A DNA stretch of 64,000 nt from Astragalus membranaceus (Eukaryota > Streptophyta > Magnoliopsida > Fabales > Fabaceae): the NCBI GenBank assembly GCA_039519185.1, contig CM076848.1, forward strand, positions 32,635,849-32,699,848. Reading direction: 5' to 3'. A program made the position numbers and the translations under genes. Below the pieces are notes generated by a model. The model ran no database searches, had not been told where the DNA came from, and worked only from the letters and a program-made list of their open reading frames with translations. Numbering within the stretch: position 1 is the stretch's first letter; every line of letters begins with the position of its first letter. Of the stretch, positions 1 to 9,545 are shown piece by piece.

Positions 1-545
1 AAAGTATTCTTTGATCTCCCCACCTGCTGTACCTGCAATGTCTCTTTCCAATCTAGACAGATGATCAGCAACTTGGTTCTCCACTCCTTTTTTATCCCTT
101 ATTTCTAAATCAAATTCTTGGAGTAGTAGAACCCACCTAATTAGCCTAGGCTTTGCATCTTTCTTTGTTATCAAATATTTAATTGCTGAATGGTCTGTGA
201 AGACAATTACTTTGGTGCCAACCAAATATGATCTAAATTTGTCAAATGCAAAGACTACAGCTAATAGTTCTTTTTCAGTGACTGTGTAATTCAATTGAGC
301 TTCTACAAGTGTTTTGCTAGCATAATATATAGAGTGGAAAATTTTATCATACCTTTGCCCAAGCACAGCTCCAATGGCAAAGTCACTAGCATCACACATA
401 AGCTCAAAAGGCTTACTCCAGTCAGGAGCTATAATAACTGGTGCTGTTATTAAAGCTCTCTTTAATTTATCAAAGGCTAATATGCATGGCTCATCAAATA
501 TGAAGGGGTTATCATGCTGTAATAGTTGACACAAACTTCGAAACA
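1..545 (-). pseudogene. Athila-type Ty3/gypsy RT end and RNase H fragment
   Basis: Reverse-strand translation gives the end of a Ty3/gypsy reverse transcriptase (FDKLKRAL) followed by RNase H. The RNase H motifs CDASDFAIGAVLGQ, TVTEKELLAVVFA, VFTDHSAIKYL and the DHLSRLE ending are all readable. In the family this domain degrades the RNA strand during reverse transcription. It is open at the window's left edge. On the right it stops abruptly near base 537, where the gag of a copia element begins. It has the same strand and lineage as the Athila gag at 20934-23066, so I infer it is the far side of the same host element. The RT domain that should lie between them is absent. Confidence 0.85.
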
Positions 546-1505
546 TGTTGGTTGTTCATCTCTCTTCTCATACTTTTTATCTTTGTTGTATCCAAACTTC
601 TTTGAAGAATCACCCTTACCATGTTTGTTGTATTTCATAAATCTTTTGAAGTTCTTGGCAAGCATAGCCATATCTTCATCATCAGTATCTTCTTCAGATT
701 CAACCTCTTTCCTTGCTACTTTAGAAGTTTTAGCAGCAAGGGCAAGAGATTTCTTCTCTTTTACAGTTTCTTTTTCTTGGTTCTTTTTGGCAGCCAGAAC
801 TACCTCAAATGCTAGCAATGATCCAATAAGGTCTTCTTGAGGTAAAGTGCCAATGTCTTTGGCTTCGGTTATAGCACAAGTCTTAGGGAAGAAATCACCA
901 ATTAAGGATTCAAGGATCTTTCCATTCAAATCCTTGTTGGTGTATTTTTTTCCTAAGGCCCTCAAGTTGTTTACAATTAAATTTAATCTCTGATGCATTG
1001 CTGCGACAGACTCACCTTCTTTCATTTTAAAACTTTCATATTCAGAGGTGAGAATTCTAATTTTAGTATCTTTTACCTGGCTTGTCCCGACATGAGTGGC
1101 TTGTAGGCAGTCCCAGATTTCCTTTGCACTTTGACACCCTTTTACTCTACCATATTCTTCTTCACAGAGTGATAGATGAAGGATATTCATGGCCTTTGCA
1201 TTTAGGGATATCTTGTCAAGCTCAGATTTTCTTAACTCACTCAGGTCGATGGTGTAGATGTCTTCCACCGGTACTTCTTCAGCTTTGCCGGTGGCTTGAA
1301 TTTTTGAAGTGTCACCATCAGTATTACCTGGTTTTGTGATCTTGATCTTCATCGGGATTAGAGGACCATCCACTATGATTCTCCATAGAGTGAAGTCAAT
1401 TGCCTGCACATGACATTTCATACGACTACTCCAGTAATCGTAGTTAGTACCATCAAATAGAGGAGGCCTATTAGAGGACATTCCTTCTTTCATGAAAGAA
1501 CCCAC
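537..1505 (-). pseudogene. Truncated second copy of SIRE-like copia gag
   Basis: This is almost identical to the N-terminal half of the full gag at 17257-19116 and begins with the same MGSFMKEGMSSNRPPLF. It breaks just after the first cysteine of the CCHC zinc knuckle (CFE) and runs on into gypsy RNase H DNA in another frame. Gag would normally form the particle that packages element RNA; this copy lacks the nucleic-acid-binding knuckle. It lies outside the 3' LTR of the complete copia unit, so the structure is LTR-internal-LTR-partial internal. A few coding differences from the right copy are visible (for example T/R before CFE and I/T in LESLIGD), so it came from a slightly different copy or has diverged a little. 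Confidence 0.85.
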
Positions 1506-1574
1506 AATTACAGATATGTAAAGGATAAATTTACAATTGCGAGATGTAAAGCTCTAATATGCAATTCCTAGCTA

Positions 1575-1583
1575 CTGATACCA
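1575..1583 (-). promoter_or_regulatory. Primer binding site of partial copia unit (initiator tRNA-Met type)
   Basis: The minus strand reads TGGTATCAG two bases inside the LTR edge. This is the start of the initiator tRNA-Met primer site used by most plant copia elements. The match to the usual TGGTATCAGAGC ends after nine bases (it continues TAGC). The same site recurs at 19186-19194. Confidence 0.75.
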
Positions 1584-1585
1584 CT

Positions 1586-3324
1586 TGTTAGACTTAGAGT
1601 ATAACCTTAGAGGGGGGGGGTGAATAAGGTTATGAGTAAATATGGATTCTTTTCGCAAATGATGATTATATTCTTTTTCAAATCGGATGCGGAAAATGTG
1701 ATTTGAACTTTTGGATATAAAAACAAGCAAGAGTTGTTTAAATTGTATTCAATATTTCCAATAAAGATATTATAAGGGATATAGTATATCTTAGAGAAGA
1801 GGAGTAGAAGATGATTGATGAGTATTGATAATTTAAGCACAGTAATATTAATAATAAACAGTTATAATAATAGTGCAAAATATAAAGAGAGAAGGGATAG
1901 AGGGACACAGATATTTAGCGAGGTTCGGGATAAAACCCTACGTCCTCGGCCTTAGGCTTTTCAACCCTTGGACTTAGCAACCACTATATTGAAGAGAGTT
2001 ATTATAAACAGTCGACTTCAACAATAGTGAATCTCAATTCCCCGAACTGAGAACCCAAGCACCCGCTAAGGATTTCAAAACCAACTCAATCACCCTGATT
2101 GAGAGACCCAAGTAAAACTTCCCAGGATTTCAAAATGACCATTAAAACAAAATAAGAATTACACAGTTGAGATCTATGGATCCAATCACTTCTTAGTAAT
2201 GTGTCAGTTTAGAAACTGAGAGAGATGAGTGATATTAGGATTTTAGATGCTCTAAAAATATGATATGGAATATGATCTTGCTTTTGCAAAAGCTTCACAA
2301 TTGATATGACAATGAGAGCTTAGATTTGCAAAAAAACTTTTATGAAGATAAATATGATTTTCAAAAACACAGCTTTTGAACAAGATTCAAAACAATGAAG
2401 CACTATATTCTTAGATCTATAATAAAATGAAGAGCATTCAAAATAATATGAAAATTATGAAGAACAATATTAGATCTAAGAATTTCGCAAGAGAGAGTAG
2501 AATAGAGAGAAATTGTGAGCAGTGGTTCGTTTTGAGGTGAAGCTCAACCCATGTATTTATAGGCTTAGGCACCGTTGAAATTTTTGAAAAACATTTAATA
2601 TTAGTGAAGAATCGATTCATTGATCAAGTTAAAATGTTGATGAATCGATTCATTGCCTTTAAAAAATAAAAGAATCGATTGTTTGTTTAGTTGAAATAAG
2701 AGAGGAATCGATTCATTGATGTTTGGAAAATGAGGGAATCGATTACAATGCTTATGTAGAAAGGCATGAATCGATTTTCAGGCCATATGGAGGTCCTGAG
2801 AATCGATTCTTATCCATGTAGAAATAAAGGGAATCGATTTTTCTTTTCTTTTTGGAAGGCATGGGAATCGATTCATGGCCCTTTGGAAACATGAGGTAAT
2901 CGATTTTCAGGCCATATAGGAGGTCCTGAGAATCGATTCCAAGGCCTATGAAATGGGTTGGAAATCGATTCCAAGCTTTCCTAAAAATATTTTTTTCAAC
3001 TTGCCACCTTATGCATGCATGCAATTTTGTGAAATATTTTTTCAAAACTATTTTTATGCATCATGCATGTTTTGAAAAGTCATCTCTCTCAATAGCTAAA
3101 GTGCCACACACTTTAGGTGATAGGACCTTTACAAAGTGTCCTAAAAGGCTTAGACACAATTTAGGGTTTTGAACTTCATATGTTGCTTCTTCTTCAAGCT
3201 TCTCCTCTTTTGTGTCTTCTTCTCTTTAAATTAAGTCCTGCACTTTGCTCATCTTGAAACATTAGTAGATATGATGTAATTTGTTATCATACAAAATAAC
3301 GGAGTGTTTACCCTTGGTTCAACA
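1586..3324 (-). repeat. 3' LTR of the SIRE-like copia element
   Basis: On the minus strand this starts TGTTGAACC and ends CTAACA, giving TG...CA ends. A polypurine tract lies on one side and a primer site on the other. It matches the LTR at 19197-20933 with five substitutions that I can find by eye plus a G-run of 9 versus 7, which implies a recent insertion. The U3 part carries an AATCGATT array (2610-2970). A TATA box (TATAAATA, minus, 2554-2561) follows directly in the direction of transcription. Its outer side has no target duplication, because further copia sequence continues there. Confidence 0.92.
2610..2970 (-). repeat. AATCGATT palindrome array in copia LTR U3
   Basis: Twelve copies of the 8-bp palindrome AATCGATT lie in about 360 bp, mostly within GAATCGATT(C). 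Some neighbouring copies pair into longer hairpins: GAATCGATTTTCAGG near 2775 faces CCTGAGAATCGATTC about 20 bp on, giving 15-bp arms with one mismatch. By chance this 8-mer is expected about once per 65 kb. The array ends about 50 bp from the TATA box. An equivalent array is at 20219-20579. Confidence 0.9.
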
Positions 3325-3340
3325 AACTCCCCCTTTTTGA
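3325..3340 (-). promoter_or_regulatory. Polypurine tract of the copia element
   Basis: The minus strand reads AAAAAGGGGGAGTT immediately before the LTR start TGTTGAACC. This is the normal plus-strand priming site of an LTR retrotransposon and fixes the element's orientation. Confidence 0.8.
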
Positions 3341-3514
3341 TGATAACAAATTACATTATGCATAGGGTTTGATAATAATGAAAATTCTTTTAAAAAAGCT
3401 CCCCCTAAGCATAAGCATATATTTTCTCCTATTTTCTCCCCACATATAATAGTAACTTGCATATTTTCTCCCCCTTTGTTTTCATCAAAAAGGAGGGGGG
3501 GGTGAAAAAACATT

Positions 3515-4918
3515 TTATAAACTAGCATAATCAAGCATCCCTAGCTCTCTACGAATTTTACAAAAAGGAGCTTCGGCAAGGGGTTTTGTGAAGATATCCG
3601 CTAGTTGGTCATCCGTGCCTACAAATTTTAGTGCAATGCTCCCCCTAGACACATGATCTCTAATAAAGTGATGTTGTATGTCAATGTGTTTAGTTCTAGA
3701 GTGTTGTATAGGGTTCTTAGCAATATTAATAGCACTTGTATTACCACACAAAACAGGCACACTTTCAAAAATTAGACCAAAGTCTTCCAAAGTTTGTTTC
3801 ATCCACAGAACTTGTGCGACGCAGTTTCCAACAGCCACATATTCAGCTTCAGCTGTGGACAAAGCAACACTGTTCTGCTTCTTACTAGACCAGGAGGTCA
3901 AACAAGGACCAAGAAAATGACAAGTTCCACTAGTACTTTTTCTATCAAGAGTGCAACCTGCAAAATCAGCATCAGAAAAACCAACTAAATCAAACGTACT
4001 CGATTTCGGGTACCACAAACCAAAGTCTATGGTCCCTTTAACATACCTAAGAATCCGTTTTACAGCTTTTAAATGTGATTCTTTTGGGCATGCTTGAAAT
4101 CGAGCACACAAGCATACAGCAAACATAATATCAGGTCGAGATGCAGTTAAGTATAAGAGACTACCTATCATACCTCGATACATAGTTTCATTTACCGGTT
4201 TACCTTGCTCATCCTTATCTAGTTTAGTTGTTGTTGCCATAGGAGTGCTGATTTCTTTTGCGTCATTCATGTTATATTTCTTCAGCAATTCCTTTGAGAA
4301 CTTTGTTTGGGATATGAAGATTCCTTCATTTGATTGTTTCACTTGAAGTCCCAAGAAAAAGTTAAGTTCTCCCATCATACTCATTTCAAATTCACTAGTC
4401 ATCATCTCAGAAAATTCCTTGCACAAATCATCATTAGTAGATCCAAAGATAATATCATCAACATAGATTTGAACTACTATGATATGTTTGCCCTTGGTTT
4501 TAAGGAATAAGGTAGAATCAATCTTACCCTTTTTGAAACCATTGGCAGTTAAATGTTTGCTTAATCTCTCATACCAAGCTCTAGGGGCTTGTTTCAATCC
4601 ATAGAGGGCTTTGTCAAGTTTAAAGACGTGATCGGGATTTTTAAAATCTTCAAAGCCAGGGGGTTGTTTTACATAAACTTCTTCTTCTAAGAAACCATTT
4701 AGGAAGGCACTTTTGACATCCATTTGGTGTAGTTTGAAATCCATGTAGGAGGCAAATGCCAAAATTATCCTAATGGACTCCAATCTAGCCACAGGAGCAA
4801 AAGTTTCTTCAAAATCCACCCCTTCGATTTGATTAAAACCTTGAACTACTAGACGACTTTTGTTTAATAAAATTGTTCCATTTTCGTCAAGTTTGTTACG
4901 AAAAACCCATTTAGTTCC
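3515..4918 (-). CDS. Copia pol, 3' part: reverse transcriptase and RNase H
   Basis: This encodes the C-terminal part of a SIRE-like copia polyprotein, interrupted by the Ogre derivative at 4919. The RT starts at KWVF and shows DFEETFAPVARLES, QMDVKSAFLNG, the catalytic IYVDDIIFGS, and LYGLKQAPRAWY. RNase H follows with GFSDADFAGC, STAEAEYVA and TKHIDIQHHF, ending at ...LGMLDYASL. I see no stop or frameshift. The upstream half of the same reading frame resumes at 15513, ending ...DRTIIGT, so the protein was intact until the insertion. The region 3341-3514 is the short 3' untranslated part before the polypurine tract. Confidence 0.92.
   Translation of the reverse strand, partial: GTKWVFRNKLDENGTILLNKSRLVVQGFNQIEGVDFEETFAPVARLESIRIILAFASYMDFKLHQMDVKSAFLNGFLEEEVYVKQPPGFEDFKNPDHVFKLDKALYGLKQAPRAWYERLSKHLTANGFKKGKIDSTLFLKTKGKHIIVVQIYVDDIIFGSTNDDLCKEFSEMMTSEFEMSMMGELNFFLGLQVKQSNEGIFISQTKFSKELLKKYNMNDAKEISTPMATTTKLDKDEQGKPVNETMYRGMIGSLLYLTASRPDIMFAVCLCARFQACPKESHLKAVKRILRYVKGTIDFGLWYPKSSTFDLVGFSDADFAGCTLDRKSTSGTCHFLGPCLTSWSSKKQNSVALSTAEAEYVAVGNCVAQVLWMKQTLEDFGLIFESVPVLCGNTSAINIAKNPIQHSRTKHIDIQHHFIRDHVSRGSIALKFVGTDDQLADIFTKPLAEAPFCKIRRELGMLDYASL
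4914..4918. repeat. Target site duplication GTTCC (left) of the Ogre derivative
   Basis: GTTCC abuts the left LTR and recurs at 15508-15512 after the right LTR. Taking out the insert and one copy rejoins the copia RT frame (...IIGT then KWVF...), which confirms both the boundaries and the order of events. Confidence 0.95.
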
Positions 4919-7222
4919 TGTTGCACCCCGAAAAATCCCGCTTTGGGTTTCTCTATGTACAACGTGGAAAATTTTGGAGCCGCCACCAATATTTTAATTT
5001 TAAGACCAAAACATTGAAAAAAGGTCTTTTGGACAAGGCGGGTGGTCTTTGAAAACTAGAGATATAGGTTCGGGGGTCGATTACGTGCGAGGAAGGTGTT
5101 AGCACCGCGCACGTCCTTTCTATCGAAAGGGAACCTCTAACTAAATGTGTGGTTTTAACATTTGATTTGAAAATACCTAGATTTGCCTATTTATTCCTTG
5201 TCTGAAGATGAATGAGAAAACTTACTGGAAATTTTATTTTTGGTGAGAAAGGGGGGAAAGAAAAAAGAGTTTTTAGAAAGAAGTGCTTGACGGGACATGG
5301 CCCGCTCCTACGTATCTCCCGGTGCGATGGAGAATTCAAAGCTACGTAGTTCTTGGTTCTTTTTTGAAAAGTTTTTGTTTTTTTTATCTTTTTTTAGTGA
5401 GTTTTTTGAAATAGGACGAGCATTAGCAAATGATTAAACTAGCAGAGGCTATGATGAATCACTGCTAAATGCTCAAAAAGAGTTGTACCGCTAGTCAAAC
5501 GAACAAAGGTTCTGATGGACTATTGATAACAACTTGTTTTTATTATCTTTTTGAAAGTGATTTTCGAAAGAGATTGATTTGTACGAGGATCAAACTAACA
5601 AAAGTTATGATGGATCGTCGTTTATTATTTTTAGGAGAAAAGAACATTGTCACTAATAGCTAAACGAACAGAGGCTCTGATGAGCTACTAGCAACAATGG
5701 GTTTGAAAATGATTTTTGTTTGTTTTATGAAAATGATTGGTTTAGGGGGGTGAAAAGAGTTTTTATTTGTTGCGCTTGACGAGAACGTGGCTCGCTCCTA
5801 CGTATCCCAAACGGGAATCAAAGCGACGTAGTTCTAAAAAAGAAGGTTTTTTTTTGAAAGGGTTTGAAAGGAGAGGTTGAATCATCTGAGACCATCTTCA
5901 CCACTTAGAAAATGATGCACTAGGCATAAGTGGGAATCATGTGGTTCATCATCAACAAAGACACTACAGCTAAATTAAATCACATAGGGCAATTTTGGCA
6001 TGGATCAGAATGATTGAATTTTAACAAATATAAAAACAGAAATACCTCTGATGAAGGCAGATATTACAGATCTGAAGAACAAAAATGAAGCGGAGAACTG
6101 GAAAATGAGATTTGCGAGAGTTGTTTTCCCAGATCTTGTGAAAATGTTTCTGGAGCAATTCTTCTCAGATCTTGTGAAAAAATGTGTGTAGCAATTCTTC
6201 TCTCTGATCTCGTGTGAAGTGTCTTTTTTTTCTGATCTCGTGAAGTCTCCCCCCTGTGAGATGTGTCTGTGTTTCTCTGGTCTCGTAAAATCCCCCCCCA
6301 AATGTGATTTGAGGCTGCCTATTTATAGGCGTAGAAATTTTTTAAAAACATTTATTGCAATGAAGAATCGATTGTTTGAGCCTTTGGAAATATGTAGGAA
6401 TCGATTCTTTATGTTTGGAAATGATAAGAAATCGATTCTTGGTTCCTTTGAAAACAAGAGGAATCGATTTTCAGGACCTTTTGCATAGGTGAAAATCGAT
6501 TCTTGCTTTAGTTAAAATAGTGGGAATCGATTCTTGAGCCTTTGAAAATAATAAAGAATCGATTCTTGGTTCCTTTGAAAACAAGAGGAATCGATTTTCA
6601 GGACCTTTTGCATAGGTGAAAATCGATTCTTGCTTTAGTTAACACAATGAGGAATCGATTCATGGCCTAAGAAAAAGTGGGAATCGATTTTCAGGACCTT
6701 TTACATAGGTGAAAATCGATTCCTTACTTAGTTAACACAATGAGGAATCGATTCTTGAGCCTTTGGAAATAGTGGGAATCGATTTTCAGGACCTTTTGCA
6801 TAGGTGAAAATCGATTCCTTACTTAGTTAACACAATGAGGAATCGATTCTTGAGCCTTTGGAAATAGTGGGAATCGATTTTCAGGACCTTTTGCATAGGT
6901 GAAAATCGATTCCTTACTTAGTTAACACAATGAGGAATCGATTCTTGCTTTCCACAAAATCCTTTTAGGTCTTTGCCATGCATAAAATATTTTCCAAAGC
7001 TTGCCATGCATGCATAACATATTTTTCAAAAACCCTAATTTGATGCATGAGGCCTATTGCAAAAAATTGTTTTTAGAGACCCTTTTGTGAGAAATGACCA
7101 AAATGCCCTTTTTGACTCTAACTTCCCAAAACGTGCATTCTAACCCTAAAAATGATGCGTAATTTATTTTTGTGTGGAAAATTAGGGTTTGGACCTAAGC
7201 CGGACAAAATTGGGGTATGACA
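4919..7222 (-). repeat. 3' LTR of the Ogre derivative
   Basis: This 2304-bp LTR reads TGTTGCACCCC...TATGACA on the plus strand. Transcription runs on the minus strand, with a TATA box at 6320-6327 (CCTATAAATAGGC) directly downstream of the AATCGATT array. Two copies of a TACGTA-containing block lie at about 5290-5360 and 5770-5835. Against the right LTR I see one substitution (G/A near 5041), a T-run of 8 versus 9 and a C-run of 8 versus 14. Together the runs account for the whole 7-bp length difference. Confidence 0.93.
6366..6943 (-). repeat. AATCGATT palindrome array in Ogre-type LTR U3
   Basis: Nineteen copies of AATCGATT occur in about 580 bp, arranged as a higher-order repeat of roughly 100 bp. 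Many pairs form hairpins, for example GAATCGATTTTC...GAAAATCGATTC about 30 bp apart. The array lies directly upstream of the TATA box in the direction of transcription. Its flanks resemble those of the array in the copia LTR. The same array is at 14651-15228. Confidence 0.92.
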
Positions 7223-7235
7223 GCTGCCCCTCTTT
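7223..7235 (-). promoter_or_regulatory. Polypurine tract of the Ogre derivative
   Basis: The minus strand reads AAAGAGGGGCAGC directly before the LTR start TGTCATACC. This sets the element's orientation. Confidence 0.8.
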
Positions 7236-7432
7236 ATCTGAATTTTAACGAGGAATATGAATTGGCCGAAACATATTCCAAGGCAAAATGAAGATAAAGA
7301 ATTCAGAAATTATACCGATTTTGTCCACTTGGGGAAACCCGAATTTTCCTCTTTTTCTTTTCCTATTTTTGAATAGATGGGTTTTGAGAACAAACGGGGA
7401 ACGGTTAACACTTGGCGCGTTAACTGGGAGAG

Positions 7433-7560
7433 AAAATGACGGACCACTCGGGATCTGAAGGAGCACTAAGGCTCTGAAGGACCACTCAGGGTCTGAAGGA
7501 GCACTAAGGCTCTGAAGGACCACTCAGGGTCTGGAAGGCTGCCTAGGCCTTAATTGAAGG
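7433..7560. repeat. Tandem repeat in Ogre 3' UTR (about 29 bp, alternating)
   Basis: Units of GGACCACTCAGGGTCTGAA and GGAGCACTAAGGCTCTGAA alternate several times. More diverged copies (GGACCA...GGTCTGAAGG) are scattered to about 7810. The array lies between the integrase remnant and the polypurine tract. This is the region known in Tat-lineage elements to accumulate and reshuffle tandem repeats. Confidence 0.85.
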
Positions 7561-7953
7561 ACCATCGTGGTCTGAAGGAGCGCTACTAGCTATGGTACTA
7601 GTAAAACGGTCTGAGGGGGCCTTTCGAGCGGCCATGATGGGTCAAGATCAGCTCCGGAACTGATATGTTGACTATGAAGGACGTCCGTCATGTCTTAGGC
7701 TGACACAACTAGTCTGAAGGACCACTTGGGGTCTGAAGGACTTACCCGCAGCTCGAATACGAGGTGAAGTCTGCTTTTGAAGGGACACTTGGGTCCTGAA
7801 GGGATTCACGAATCCTGTTGGTTGATTGATTGAAAAGTTCAACTAAAGCAGACAGAAAAGTAAAATGAGCACTTGGCGTGCAAACAGAAAAGTAAATGGG
7901 CACTTGGCGTGCAAAAAGCAGGAAATAAAGCGGTAAAGAACGCAGTAAAGAAG

Positions 7954-8134
7954 GAGCACTGAGGGCTCAGGATGAGCGCGGAGGGCTCAGGATGAGCACA
8001 GAGGGCTCAGGAGGAGCACAGAGGGCTCAGGGGGGAGCACAGAGGGATCAGGATGAGCACAGAGGGCTCACGAGGGGAGCACAGAGGGCTCAGGATGAGC
8101 GCAGAGGGCTCAGGATGAGCGCAGCGGGCTCAGG
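7954..8134. repeat. Tandem repeat in Ogre 3' UTR (about 20 bp)
   Basis: About nine copies of GAGCACAGAGGGCTCAGGAT, with small variations in the last bases. It is followed at 8205-8350 by a purine/pyrimidine-alternating stretch built from GCATGTTATG and GCATGTGCATG. Neither encodes a credible protein. Confidence 0.9.
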
Positions 8135-9103
8135 AATTCTGCTGATTGGTTGATTTGAAATGACCGATGCTGCTGTATTGGATTGAGGTACCTGCATACG
8201 TCAGTTGATGCAAGGAATGGTGCATGGAGTATGGGTGCAGGTTTATGAGTGCATGTTATGCATGTGCATGCATGTTATGAGTGCATGTTATGCATGTGCA
8301 TGTTATGTATGTGCATGCAATGAGTGCATGTTATGCTATGATTTTGGTGTAATAATGAATGTAATGCATGACTGTGTTTTGTTTATTGCCTTTTTTGCTT
8401 ATTATTTTTTGTTTTTGCTGGTTCAGCCAACCCGCGACACTCATGACACGAGACTGAGGAACCTGTTGGACTTGCGGGGCTCATGGGCCGAGTGCATGTT
8501 GGTCTTGACTTTGCTGGTTTGAAGCAATCGTGGATGTAGTTGCTCTCTTGCATGATTGACTGATTTTGAGGATGTGCTTTCTCTCAGGACTCTTAAGAAT
8601 CTCGTAATGATTTGCAACGCTCTATGATATATGCACATGTTTTACAGTTCAGGACCATCATCATCATAAAACGTTTATTTTGAGCAGAAAAAGCAGAAAA
8701 TAAAAGAGTGAACAGATACGAGAAATTTGAACTTTATTAATGTGGAAACCGGTCGCACAAGAAGTTACGCCGATTATTTATTACACTTGAAAGTTTAAAC
8801 TGTAAAAAAGACACGAAAAAGGAGAGAAGCTGAATTCTGACTGTCCGTCTCTGTGGAACAGTGCCAAACATCTATGTCCTTGACCTTGATCACTCCCTCA
8901 TCCAAGCTTGTAGGAGAGTTGTATGCCTTTCTTTACTTTTCATGCCTAAGTTTTCAGACCCTAATTTTTGCCTGGATCGCCCTTTGCGGGTTTTCAATCC
9001 ACCGGGTCGCTCTGATTTTGCCTAGGTCGCCCTTTGCGGGTTTTCAACCTAGCGAGCTAATTCTTACTTGGCTTGTCTTTCTCTTTTTTTCATCTATCTG
9101 TTT

Positions 9104-9545
9104 TTAGGCATAATACTTCTTCACTTGATCTGAATTGACTGGATTCCTGAGATCTTCGCCGTCTATGTTTATGAGTATCGGCGCTCCTCTGGAAAAAGCT
9201 TTCTTGACTTCACATGGACCGTCATAAGTGGGCCTCAACTTCCCATGGAGTCAGTCCGGATAGGTAGGATCTTTTTGAGTACAAGGTCTCCTTCGCCGAA
9301 TTCTCGAAGACGGACTTTCCTGCTGAAAGCTGCCTTCATCTTTTGTTGGTACAACTGGCCATGGCGCAGGGCAGCAATTCTTTTCCCTTTAATGAGATTC
9401 AGTTGATCTAGACGAGCTTGGATCCATTTTGCTTCTTCTAACCTGGCCTCCATGACTACTCGTAGAGAGGGTGTTTCAACCTTGATGAGAAGAACTGCTT
9501 CTGACCCATACACTAGAGAAGAAAGGGGGTTGCCCCTGTATGATT
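9104..9545 (-). pseudogene. Integrase C-terminus of the Ogre derivative, frameshifted
   Basis: The minus strand encodes the tail of a Ty3/gypsy integrase: LVYGSEAVLL, then ARLDQLNLIKGKR, HGQLYQQKMK, REFGEGDLVLKKI. In another frame follow GKLRPTYDGP and NPVNSDQVKKYYA with a stop at 9104-9106. At least two frame changes are needed, near 9240 and 9520. The catalytic core (D,D,E) is absent. The stretch from 8135 to 9103 is 3' UTR, including a two-copy GTCGCCCTTTGCGGGTTTTCAA repeat near 8970-9045. Confidence 0.8.

Noticed and set aside
6219..6488. Open frames over the AATCGATT arrays (also at 14492-14773, 2752-3045, 20361-20654)
   Set aside because: They are translations of the repeat itself, lie in LTR U3 and show no domain.
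6366..6943. Regularly spaced palindromic repeats resembling a CRISPR array
   Set aside because: Eukaryotic context, repeat core only 8 bp, irregular and repetitive spacers, no cas genes, and a clear location in an LTR promoter.
8205..8522. 105-codon cysteine/methionine-rich frame
   Set aside because: Encoded by a GCATGTTATG purine/pyrimidine repeat in the Ogre 3' UTR.
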